From contig JAULJL010000038.1 of assembly GCA_030761205.1 (NCBI GenBank), forward strand, positions 2,914,001 to 2,978,000: a DNA stretch of 64,000 nucleotides, written 5' to 3'. The stretch's first letter is position 1. Every line of letters starts with the position of its first letter. This document shows positions 23,406 through 33,800 of this stretch, in pieces. This DNA is from Fremontodendron californicum (taxonomy: Eukaryota > Streptophyta > Magnoliopsida > Malvales > Malvaceae). The notes under the pieces were generated by a model. That model was not told where the DNA came from. It worked only from the letters and a program-made list of their open reading frames with translations, and made no database searches. Position numbers and translations under genes: made by a program.

Positions 23406-25110
23406 ACTACACAAACACTCTACACAATGTCACCCGGCTTTTTTTTTTGGTAGGAAGCAAAGAAAGAAAGAAAGAAAAAAAGAGAGAGAAAGAGAAAATA
23501 TGATAAAAATTTGTGTGTTTGTATTTGTGTTCGTGTTATTTTTTGTGTTTAAAATAATATAAAATTTTACACGTTAATAATTCATTTTATATATATCTTG
23601 ATGCGTTTGTGTATTCGTGTAGTGTTTATGTTATTTTTCGTGTTGTGTTTTAATTATTTTTTTTATACTGTGTCGGTGTCGTATCTCAGTTCATTTCATA
23701 TTTTGCATAATTTGTCATTATGATTCAATTTAGAAAAAAAATTGTGTGTTCGTGTCGTATCTCAATTCATGACATATTTTGCATAATTTGTTATAGTGAT
23801 TCAATTTGGAGAAAAATCATATGTTTGTGACGTGTTCGTATTATTTTTTGTGTGTTTAAAGTATTATAAATTTATATAAATTTTTACACGTTAATAATTC
23901 GTTTTATATAGATTTTGACACGTTCATATATTTGTGTCATGTTCATGTTATTTTTCGTGTCATGTCGTATTTTAATTATTTTTCCATATTGTGTTTGTGA
24001 TTTATCTCAATTCATCTCATATTTTGCATAATTTATTATAGTGATTCGATTTTAACTTTAAATTTATTTACTTACGATATTAAAATATAATTTTTTTAAA
24101 TAAATAATAATTTAATATGATTTAAATTATATTTATTTATAATTATTAATTTAATTAAAATTTTATAAATATTAAAAAAAATCTTTAACGAAACGGGGGA
24201 AGAATTCTAATAGCAAATAAATTTGATCCAATCCACACATAACATCTTACATGCATGACACAAGTCAAATTCGTACTTAAACTTCTAGACAGGTTCAATA
24301 GGGAAAAAAAGATCATTTAGATGTTGTTTTCTACGTTTTATGATTATATAAATTATGACGTTGGCTAACTATTTAGACCAGGGTTGGTAGTTTGCCCAAA
24401 AGATCATTTAGTTGTTGTTTTCTACGTTTTATGATTATATAAATTATGATGTTGCCTAACTATTTAGACCTGTTCAAAGGTTGACAGTTTGTCCAATCTG
24501 TATTAGATCGAGTTTGATTAGAGTTTTTGTTATTCGGACCAGTTCGATCGAATTATTGTTTGTACAATAAAAAAGTTATTTTTATTTAAATTTAATTATA
24601 AAATATATAAATTTCATCATCGATTATTTTTTATTTAAAATTAATTAATAATATGTAGAGAGGTCTAACTTGAATATAAGATTACAAGAATTTTAAGACT
24701 TAACAGATGTAGGATAACACCACTTTAATAGACTCATCACCTGTAGACAGAGACAAGAAGCCTACCACATGACAAACTCAAAAGGTATAATAAATAGGAG
24801 TACCATGCAAGAAAAATATAACAAAATCTTTGCTCTAATACTATGTTAAGCATCCAAGCTAAAATCAACAGGCAATAGTTAAAGAGATCAAATTGAACAT
24901 AAGACCGAGATCAAATTGAATATAAGACCAAAAGAAACTCAAAACTTAACAGATGTGAGTTGACACCACTTTAACAAACCTTTATCACTTGTAGGCGGAG
25001 ATAAAAAAGTCAACCACGTGACAAACTCGAAAGGATAACAATGATGAATATATACTTTACTTTCTTTCACTCGTCAAATTCAATATTACTCAAGTAAAAA
25101 ATAATTACAC
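23100..25110. other. Intergenic with several repeats, no gene seen
   Basis: It holds a (TA)n run at about 23376-23402 and two or three copies of a dispersed repeat (GTGTTCGTGTTATTTTT type) at 23500-24060. A tandem duplication with a 91-bp period lies at 24311-24490. A diverged duplication at about 24660-24800 and 24890-25040 contains AACAGATGT, CACCACTTTAA and GTGACAAACTC. The last copy ends just before the EF-hand gene's promoter. Confidence 0.6.
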
Positions 25111-25139
25111 ATTAATGTTGTCAACTTGGATAGGATGCC

Positions 25140-25147
25140 TATATAAA
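25140..25147 (+). promoter_or_regulatory. TATA box of the EF-hand gene
   Basis: TATATAAA lies 88-95 bases before the ATG at 25235, a normal plant distance for a short 5' leader. The in-frame upstream ATG at 25115 lies before this TATA box. This is one reason to reject that ATG as the start. Confidence 0.55.
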
Positions 25148-25987
25148 GCCATTGGATCCTTCACTTTCTTTCACTCATCAAATTCAATTACTCAAAAGAA
25201 TTATCATATCCTTGTCGATAATTTTGATAAAGGAATGGACGAATTGCGCAAACTAGCCGAAGCCTACTATATAGCAGGCCTCGATTATGTGAGGAATTCA
25301 GCCGAAGAGTTTTTCGCAGCAATGGATGATGATGGCGATGGCTACATAAGCCAGAACGAGTTCCTGGCATTCCTATGGCAAATTGGTGATACAAAACTAG
25401 CATCAAGCCCGGTGTTTTGGCAGCTAGACAGCAGGGGAGACGGAAAACTGAATTTCATGGACATTATGGCTCTCTTCTATGTAATGAAAAGTGGGAGGCC
25501 TTTTTGCGACGGTACTACTTGCGGCGGTGATTTGATTCGTGGGGTTTACTTTGCTTGCACGCAGTGTTACTGTAGCACCAAGATCTTTTGTCTTTGCCCT
25601 GAATGTTTTCAGAATAAGAAACATACTCATGATCCAAGCCATCAATTCCTGGATAACTTTGCTTTGCTTGAAGCTAAGAGACAAGCAGCAATATTGCCAA
25701 GGGCAGGAGCTTCAAATCAGCAAGTAAATTAACATTTTGCAACAATATTTACCGTTACTAAAAGTCATTTTTTTAAGTAGCTACTAGATCCCACTAATCC
25801 CTTGTCGACCAGCTGAATTGTTTTTCAAGCATAATTAATACACTTTATGATCCCTTTTCAGGCTTCATCTGTGATTATTGAAGAAATTGCAGCAGGCTCA
25901 AGCTCTTCTGCTTCAAATCCAGCCCACAGTATTCCTTCCTCGATTGCAGTTGTTCCAAAGGCAAAGAGGGTATCTCCTTCACACTTA

Positions 25988-25988
25988 C

Positions 25989-26038
<50 letters not shown>
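25988..26038. repeat. (CA)n(TA)n microsatellite
   Basis: A run of CA repeats passes directly into TA repeats inside intron 2 of the EF-hand gene. Such compound repeats are usually length-polymorphic. Confidence 0.9.
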
Positions 26039-26040
<2 letters not shown>

Positions 26041-26572
26041 AATTGAGTTTTATATAATGCATGGTTGATGAGATATATGATGAAGAGTAGGAACATATAT
26101 ATGCATGCAACTTGCACGCATGGAAACAACCCTCAATATATATTAACTAGCATGCATCGACGAATCATTTATACATCGAGGGTCTAACATTAATACTGTG
26201 TTTGGTAGGAAGAAAAAAAGAAACGAAGGAAAAGGGTTAAAAAAATTAGTAGGAGAGAAATTAAAAAGAAAACGAATGGATTTATACATTTTTATTTATT
26301 CTTGAAATTCAATTCTTTTAAATGTCAACTTAAATTATCAATTTTATCTACAACTTTACCTCTAACTTTTTTCTTCTTCTCTATTTTACATCCTTCGTAT
26401 CAAACATCCTTTCCTTCCTACAAACATGGTATGGAAGTTAAGAAAATAAATAGTGATATCATTTCAAATACTATTTCTTTAGAGTTAATAACTTAATATT
26501 AGTAATTAGTTTTTCATAATTAAATATTCTTTGATTCTCAGTCTTTCTTTGCTTTTAGGCGTATGTTCAGGC

Positions 26573-27125
26573 TGTTGAATATGGCTCAAAGTTAACCAAG
26601 GAAGCTTCCACCAAAGCCACCAACCAAGGTCAATAATGGAGGCTATCACCAACCATAGTTGGTGGATGGTAGACCAAGATAGTTGGTGGATGGTGGCTAC
26701 TTTGTTTGCCACTAGCTATGTGTTCCCACCATGATAGTTGGTGGATGGTGGCTACTTTGTTTGCCACTAACTATGTGTTCACACCATGGATGGTGCCTAT
26801 AAAAGGCCATGTAGAGTGAGAGAGAAAAAAGTGTGAGTTGAGAGAGTGTGAGTGAGATAGAGTTGGAGAGCTCCAAAGGTGAGCTCCAAGAGCTCCCTCC
26901 CGGTAGAGATGTGAGAGCTCTAGAGAGAGCCCCTCCCGGTTGAGTGTGTGCTATAGAGAGCACTTGTAATACGTATCTCGTGTAATACTCCATCTCCGAT
27001 AAATACAAAGCTTTGCTCCTCCTCCCGTGGACGTAGGCATATTGGCCGAACCACGTAAAATTATCGGTGTTTTTTCAGTGTGTTTTTTATCAGTTTTAGT
27101 AATCTCGTTTTAGTTCCGCACAACA
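26573..27125 (+). repeat. 5' LTR of element A
   Basis: It begins TGTTGAATATGG and ends CCGCACAACA. A TATA box (CCTATAAAAGG) lies at about 26797-26807, followed by GA-rich sequence that probably includes the transcription start. Confidence 0.93.
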
Positions 27126-27799
27126 AATTGGTATCAGAGCCAAATTTTACGTAAAACCGAGTTTGTTCGATTCTGTCCGTTTTTTCAAAAGTGCTCCAAT
27201 TTGTGTTTTGAAAATACCAGGTTGAAGAGGTCGTTGAGAGGAGTGCAGAAGAATCAACCGGAGCACCAGAGGAGACCGCACGCGCCCGCACGCGCCGCCA
27301 GAAGAATCGCGAGTGGGCCTCACTCGCCCACGCGCCGCACGCGCTCCAGAGGATGAAGGCGCGTGAAGCCCACGCGCCGCCGCACGCGCCGCCGTAGCTC
27401 CGACCAACTTTTTTGGGCCATTTTTTGAGCCGTTTCAGAACACTATTTCGAGACTTTTCCGAGCCGGTTGAGCTAAACCGAGTCCATTTCGAGCCACCTG
27501 CAGCAGAATATTCGCAGAATATTCACCGTGTGTCCAAAATTTACACAGTTGGACCCGTTCCTGGCTATTTCGACTATTCCGGACTCAACCGCGGCATCCG
27601 TTTTTCCATACAGGTAACGGAAAAACTCTGAGTTGGTAATTTTGTTTTATTACCATGGCAGAATCATTAGAGACAACTGAAACAACCAGCAGCGCACCAT
27701 CAAGTTCTTACATCAGAAAGAACTCGATGACCACTGCAAAGTTCGAGGTGGAGAAATTTGATGGCACCACGTAACTTTGGCATGTGGCAGTGCGAAGTA

Positions 27800-28790
27800 C
27801 TGGACCTGTGAGTCCGCGAAGGACCAGTAGACAGTGAAGATCCCTTCCAGTAGGAGGTGAAGACCCCGTCTAGTCCGGTAGACGGTGGAGATCCCGTCCA
27901 GTAGAAGGTGAAGATCCTGTCCAGTTCAGTAGACAGTGAAGATCCCGTCCAGTAGGAGGTGAAGATCCTGTCCAGTCCAGTTCAGTAGACAGTGAAGATC
28001 CCGTCTAGTAGGAGGTGAAGATCCTGTCCAGTCCAGTTCAGTAGACAGTGAAGATCCCGTCCAGTAGGAGGTGAAGATCCTGTCCAGTCCAATTCAGTAG
28101 ACAGTGAAGATCCCGTCTAGTAGGAGGTGAAGATCCTGTCCAGTCCAGTTCAGTAGACAGTGAAGATCCCGTCCAGTAGGAGGTGAAGATCCTGTCCAGT
28201 CCAGTTCAGTAGACAGTGAACATCCCGTCCAGTAGGAGGTGAAGATCCTGTCCAGTCCAGTTCAGTAGACAGTGAAAATCCCGTCCAGTAGGAGGTGAAG
28301 ATCCTGTCCAGTCCAGTTCAGTAGACAGTGAAGATCCCGTCCAGTAGGAGGTGAAGATCCTGTCCAGTCCAGTTCAGTAGACAGTGAAGATCCCGTCCAG
28401 TAGGAGGTGAAGATCCTGTCAAGTCCAGTCCAGTAGGCGGTGGATATCCTATCTAGGAGAAGAATCCTATTAATCCGCGAAGGACCAGTAGACGGTGAAG
28501 ATCATGTCCAGTCCAGTCCAGTAGGCGATGGATATCCTATCTAGGAGAAGAATCCTGTTAATCCACGAAGGACCAGTAGACGGTGAAGATCATGTCCAGT
28601 CCAGTCCAGTAGGCGGTGGATATCCTATCTAGGAGAAGAATCCTGTTAATCCGCGAAGGACCAGTGGACGGTGAAGATCCTGTCCAGTCCAGTCCAGTAG
28701 GCGGTGGATATCCTATCTAGGAGAAGAATCTTGTTAATCCGCGAAGGACCGATAGATGGATGAAGATCCTGTTTAGGAAAAGTATCATCG
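27800..28790. repeat. Two-tier minisatellite inside element A
   Basis: The left part, to about 28430, has about 11 copies of a 56-bp unit containing GTAGACAGTGAAGATCCCGT and CCAGTAGGAGGTGAAGATCC. The right part has about four copies of an 88-bp unit containing GGCGGTGGATATCC and TAATCCGCGAAGGACCAGTA. The two units share the GGTGAAGATCxTGTCCAGTCC core. The block replaces the middle of gag between the start of Gag and the region before protease. Neither period is a multiple of three (56) or gives an open frame, so it is non-coding. Confidence 0.9.
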
Positions 28791-28859
28791 ACAATCTGCA
28801 AGGGACGAGTGTGCCTAGTGTTGGACACTAGAGGAAAGGCTGTCCTGAGAAGAGAGGTC

Positions 28860-30500
28860 GATTGTGATAGTTGCTCAAAAGACTGATAGAGAAGAAGACT
28901 CTGCTTTCACAGTTTAAGGTGGAGATACATCCTTCCAATCAAGGGATTCCGAATGTTCATACCAGATGTGTTCGAACCGAGAGTGTTTCTCAAGCTATCA
29001 AGAGCTTGATGGAAGAATTGTCCTTATGGGCAACGATGTCACACTAGAGGTATTGGAACGATCCGACTAAAATACATGACGGTACAATCAGACAACTTAC
29101 AGATGTAAGGTATGTCCCTGATCTCAAGAAGAACCTCATATCACTGGGGTCTTAGACTCAAATGGTTACAAGATGACCATTCAAAATGGAGTCCTGAAGG
29201 TTGTACGTGGAGCATTCTTAGCAATGAAGGAAATCTGTCAGAATGATGGGATAATCCGACACTTCACTGTTCCTGGCACTCCCCAGCAGAATGGAGTTGC
29301 AGAAAGGATGAACAGAACTTTGGTTGATAAAGTTCACTGCATGTTATCCCAGTCGGGCTTGAGCAAAGCAATTTTGGGCGGAGGCTTTATAGTACGCCTC
29401 CCACATTATCAACAGACTACCCTCCACTGCAATTGATGGGAAAACTCCCATAGAGGTGTGGTCCGGACATTCTGCCACTGATTATGATCGGCTTCGTATT
29501 TACGGATGCTTAACTGGATCCTAGAGCCAAGAAAGCTGTCTTCTTGGGCTTTAGTGAAGGAGTAAAGACATTCCGACTGTGGAACCCTGAGTCAAAGAAA
29601 GTCATCGTAAGCCGAGATGTTACCTTTGACGAATCTGTAATGCTGAAACTGTCAACTCCAGAGAATGAGAACCATGATTCTCTAAAGCAGGTGGAGTTTG
29701 AATCAGAAGATGCTGGTCAAAATTCCGATGAATCTGAACCAGAATCTGATGACACCTTAACTGAAGTGGAGGAGTCATCACCAGAAATCTTTCAGCAACC
29801 TGAATCAGTTGCCACCAGTAGACCGAATAGACATATTCGGAAACCTGCTCGGTACACAGACATGGTGGCATACGCCCTTCCAGTAATTGATGATGATGTT
29901 CCGATCAATTACAAAGAAGCTGTAAACAGCCCTGAGCATGCCCAGTGGAAGGAGGCGATGGATGAAGAGATGACATCACTTCATCAAAATCAGACTTGGA
30001 AGTTGGTTCCACTTCCAACACTCAAAAGATCAATTGGGTGCAAATGGGTCTTTGCCAAAAAGGAGAGTGCTACCGGCAAAGACAACATCAGATACAAAGC
30101 CAGATTGATAGCCAAAGGTTAGGCTCAAAAAGAAGGAATAGACTACAATGAGGTATTTTCACCTGTTGTTAAGCATGCATCTATTCGGATCTTATTGGCT
30201 TTAGTAGCACTGTATAACCTAGAGATAGTTCAACTTGATGTAAAAACTGCATTCCTCCATGGTTCCTTAGAGGAGGAAATTTATATGACTCAACCAGATG
30301 GTTTTGGAGTCCCCGGTCGCAAAGATTACAAAAGCAAGTTGAACCGGTCACTGTATGGTCTGAAACAATCCCGTGACAGCTGTACAAACGGTTGGACTGT
30401 TTCATGACAGAATAAAAAGTACACACGCAGTCAATTTGATCATCGTGTCTATTTCCGGAAACTTCAAGATGGATCATTTGTCTATCTGCTGAAAAAGGCA
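28860..30500 (+). pseudogene. Pol remnants of element A
   Basis: Pieces of a copia polyprotein lie in order but in broken frames. A protease-like region lies near 28900-29170. An integrase part (GTPQQNGVAERMNRTL) is in 29173-29436. An integrase C-terminal region and the start of reverse transcriptase are in 29544-30122, and more reverse transcriptase is in 30195-30407. The catalytic YVDD box is missing because of a deletion at about 30490-30497. Most of RNase H is also gone. The same deletions occur in element D. Confidence 0.88.
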
Positions 30501-30752
30501 AGGTGGAGATCGACAGGCTGAAGGCTCAACTGAGCTCAGAGTTCGAGATGAAGGATCTTGGAGAAGCCAATAAATTATTGGGAAGGAGATCAGAATAGAC
30601 AGAAAAAAAATTGACTCAGGCTCAGTGCATTGATGGATCATGCCAATGCAGTAGGTGCCCTCATGTGTAATGGTGTGTATGAAACCTGAAGGAGGAATGG
30701 AGGAAGCTCTGATCAGTAAATTCTCTCTGTGGATTCTCGCCAAGGTGGAGAT

Positions 30753-31305
30753 TGTTGAATATGGCTCAAAGTTAACCAAGGAAGCTTCCACCAAAGCCAC
30801 CAACCAAGGTCAATAATGGAGGCTATCACCAACCATAGTTGGTGGATGGTAGACCAAGATAGTTGGTGGATGGTGGCTACTTTGTTTGCCACTAGCTATG
30901 TGTTCCCACCATGATAGTTGGTGGATGGTGGCTACTTTGTTTGCCACTAACTATGTGTTCACACCATGGATGGTGCCTATAAAAGGCCATGTAGAGTGAG
31001 AGAGAAAAAAGTGTGAGTTGAGAGAGTGTGAGTGAGATAGAGTTGGAGAGCTCCAAAGGTGAGCTCCAAGAGCTCCCTCCCGGTAGAGATGTGAGAGCTC
31101 TAGAGAGAGCCCCTCCCGGTTGAGTGTGTGCTATAGAGAGCACTTGTAATACGTATCTCGTGTAATACTCCATCTCCGATAAATACAAAGCTTTGCTCCT
31201 CCTCCCGTGGACGTAGGCATATTGGCCGAACCACGTAAAATTATCGGTGTTTTTTCAGTGTGTTTTTTATCGGTTTTAGTAATCTCGTTTTAGTTCCGCA
31301 CAACA
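30753..31305 (+). repeat. 3' LTR of element A
   Basis: It is the same length as the 5' LTR and almost identical to it. It is followed directly by the CAGGC target duplication and the remainder of exon 3 of the EF-hand gene. Confidence 0.93.
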
Positions 31306-31509
31306 CAGGCTTCTCTTGCTTCGCTAAATAATATATATACACACGATTAGAATTTCGTATTTTTTTATACAATATATATTTTGTTAATCCGATGTTAAAT
31401 ATATATATATTGATTATTTTTGCAGGAAAAGTGGAAGGTCGCCTTTAGAGCACTTAATACAGCAGTGACTTATGGTTATATGGCCTCCGAGGTGTGTAAT
31501 ATTCTGTGA

Positions 31510-31909
31510 GAACCCTTTGGGTAACTTAAACCTGCAGGCTGTGCTGCAACAGCTCGTTTCAGGATGCTGAATTATATATGTTTTCCAATTTTTCATTTCC
31601 GATTGTATTTTCTACTCATAAATTTTATATGTTTGCGGTTTGATTTTCATGTTTTGTACGAATAAATGATTGGTCATTTAAGACACTTAAAATTCTACTT
31701 GTATTAAGAAATACTACTTTGTTCAAAGACTTAGAACTCAGCTCTTTCTGACTATGGGGATTATCAGTTGGTTTTATCTATTGACTATATATGTTTGATT
31801 TGTATATCATTGAAGTTTTCAATTGTTTAGCTTTGATTTCATAAAAATCAATCAATACCAAAAGGTTAGAGGTTTTTATGGGTTGGGCCGGGTTAAGCTC
31901 AAATAGTAA
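31510..31909. other. 3' flank of the EF-hand gene
   Basis: This is the probable 3' UTR and downstream sequence after the stop at 31507-31509. From about 31870 it contains the GGGTTGGGCCGGGTT edge of a dispersed repeat. That repeat continues after 50727 (GTCCGACCCGAAAGTC), so element B landed inside it. Confidence 0.6.
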
Positions 31910-32388
31910 TGTTGAATATTGGCTCATCCATCACCAAAGTCAAGGAAGCTTTCATGGAGACTCATTCACCAAAGTCAATGAAGCTTCCATGACTTTTGCT
32001 TTCACGACACCATAATTCAACTCCATGCATTTAACATGGTGGTTGGCTGCTGGATGGTGGCAGCTTGTAGCTGCACATTAAGGGTGTTCACACCCATGGT
32101 GGTTGCCTATAAAAGGCAATGTGTAGAGAGAGAGAAAAATGTGAGAGTAATTAGAGTTGAGCAAATTCTTTGTAATTTGTAGAGTTTTCTGGTATTGTGA
32201 GAGTTGTGAGTTCAGTGCTAGCATAGCACCTTGAATTCAGTTTATGTTTGTACTCCATCTCCATTAATACAAAGCTTTCAAGCTCCTCCTCCCGTGGATG
32301 TAAGCACACTTGCTGAACCACGTAAAATATCTGTGTTTTTAGTGTGTATTTATCGGTTTTACTATCCTTGATTTATTTCCGCACAACA
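31910..32388 (+). repeat. 5' LTR of element B
   Basis: It contains a TATA box (CCTATAAAAGG, about 32106-32116). The 3' LTR has a change at this site (CCTTTAAAAGG). It is related to the LTRs of elements A and D, mainly at the ends and in the last 130 bp. Confidence 0.92.
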
Positions 32389-32986
32389 AATTGGTATCAA
32401 AGCCAAGTTTTACGTAAAACCGAGTTTGTTTGATTCTGTCCGTTTTTCAAAAGTGCTCCAATTTGTGTTTTGAAAATACCAAGTTGAAGAGATCGTCGAG
32501 AGGAGTGCATCAGAATCAACCGGAGCGCTAACGGAGTCCGAACGCTCCCTCACGCGCCTCCAGAAGGACCGCGAGTGGTCCTCACTCGCCCACGCGCCGC
32601 ACGCGCCACTAGAGGTTGAAGACGAGTGAGCCCCACGCGCCAGCCAGAGGTTGAAGACGAGTGGGCCTCACGCGCCGGTGACCAAGCAGTCCCACGAGCC
32701 CCACGCGCCGCCCCATGCACCGCCGTCTCTCTGACCAACTTTTTCGGGCCATTTTTTGAGCCGGTTCAGAACACTATTTCGAGCCTTTTCCCGAGCCGAT
32801 TGAGCTAAACCGAGTCCATTTCGAGCCACCTGCATCAGAATATTCGCGGAATATTCTCCATGTGTCCAAAATTTACTCAGTTGGACCCGTTCCTGGCTAT
32901 TTCGACTATTTTGGACTCAACAGCGGCATCCGTTTTTCCATACAAGTAGCGAAAAAACCCTGATTTGGTAATTTTGTTTTATTACC

Positions 32987-33780
32987 ATGGCTGAATCATT
33001 AGAGACAACTGAAACGACCATCAGCGCACCATCAAGTTCTTAGGTCAGAAAAAACTCGATGACCACTGCAAAGTTTGAGATGGAGAAATTTGACGGCACC
33101 AACAACTTTGGCATGTGGCAGTACGAAGTTCTGGATCTGTTATTCAGAGAGGGGTCACATATCGCCCTGGAAGACATGCCCAAAGATATGTCGAAAGATG
33201 ATTGGAACTTTGTCAACCGCCAAGCTTGTGGCACAATCCGGTTATGCCTAGCTAAGGACCAGAAGTACTGTGTCATGAGAGAGACTCATGCAAAAACTCT
33301 CTGGAAACAACTCGAGGACAAGTACATGACAAAGAGCATGGAGAACAGACTCTATCTGAAGAAAAAGTTGTTCCGATTCCAGTATAAGCAAGGTATTACC
33401 ATGCAGGAGCATCTAGTAAGTTTCAACAAAATCCTCACTGATCTTGAAAATCTAGATGCAAATATCTCTGATGAAGATAAGGCTCTTACTTTGTTAAATT
33501 CCTTGCCTGATAGCTATGATCATTTAACCACTACACTGTTATATGGTAAAAATGAGGTTGAATTTGTTGATGTTAGTAATGCTCTGGTGAATAATGAGTA
33601 TCGAAAAAAGGACCAGCATGATCACCAGAATACTACACCAGAAGCTTTAACTGTGTTCAGAGGCAGGACGACAAATAGAGGAGCCGGAGAAAACAAGCGA
33701 TAAATCTCGTTCAAAGAGGGGATCATCAAAAACACGACTCTCAAAGGACGAATGTGCCTATTGCCATGAGAAAGGGCATT
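32987..33780 (+). pseudogene. Gag of element B, broken
   Basis: Gag should start at 32987 (MAESLETTETT), as in element D, but an in-frame TAG follows 18 codons later. The frame reopens from 33059 to 33703 with KFEMEKFDGTNNFGMWQ and other UBN2-type Gag sequence. A 2-base deletion relative to element D near 33700 shifts the frame before the zinc knuckle (CAYCHEKGHWKKNC). The lesions indicate loss of function. Confidence 0.88.
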
Positions 33781-33800
33781 GGAAAAAAAACTGTCCTAAC

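Larger units (their letters stand above)
26573..31305 (+). mobile_element. Copia element A, young and non-autonomous
   Basis: A 4733-bp LTR retrotransposon. The LTRs are 26573-27125 and 30753-31305 (553 bp each, TGTTGAAT...CACAACA) and differ at one position by eye (27092 versus 31272). The 5-bp target duplication CAGGC lies at 26568-26572 and 31306-31310. The primer-binding site TGGTATCAGAGC (27129-27140) matches initiator methionine tRNA, and a purine tract precedes the 3' LTR (30742-30752). A gag start at 27655 runs only 39 codons. Most of gag is replaced by a minisatellite, and pol is reduced to pieces. It must be mobilised by a related autonomous element. It is inserted in exon 3 of the EF-hand gene in the same orientation, so its LTR polyadenylation signal could end the host transcript. 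Confidence 0.95.
25235..31509 (+). pseudogene. EF-hand / ZZ-type finger gene split by a retrotransposon
   Basis: Exon 1 is 25235-25723, exon 2 25862-25969, exon 3 starts at 26559 and exon 4 is 31426-31509. Exons 1 and 2 end in phase 0 with GT-AG introns. I chose the ATG at 25235 because MDELRKLAEAYY fits the usual start of this plant family and follows a TATA box. A canonical EF-hand loop covers residues 31-42 (DDDGDGYISQNE). A second loop at 65-76 is degenerate, with Arg at position 3. A Cys/His-rich ZZ-like finger lies at about 91-120. Exon 4 encodes EKWKVAFRALNTAV and ends VCNIL. Copia element A sits in exon 3 after base 26572, with CAGGC duplicated on both sides. Exon 3 resumes at 31311, but no GT donor is seen before an in-frame TAG at 31348. 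A full-length calcium-binding protein is therefore unlikely, though a product truncated after exon 2 remains possible. Confidence 0.85.

Noticed and set aside
25115..25234. An upstream in-frame ATG that would extend the EF-hand protein by 40 residues
   Set aside because: The extension spans the TATA box and repeats promoter-like sequence. The family normally starts near MDELRKLAEAYY at 25235.
26712..27008. A 98-codon minus-strand frame repeated exactly at 30892-31188
   Set aside because: Both copies lie in the two LTRs of element A. The identity reflects LTR identity, not a gene pair.
27129..27140. TGGTATCAGAGC as a possible tRNA gene end
   Set aside because: It directly follows the LTR and is the primer-binding site. 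No tRNA cloverleaf surrounds it (same at 56696-56707).
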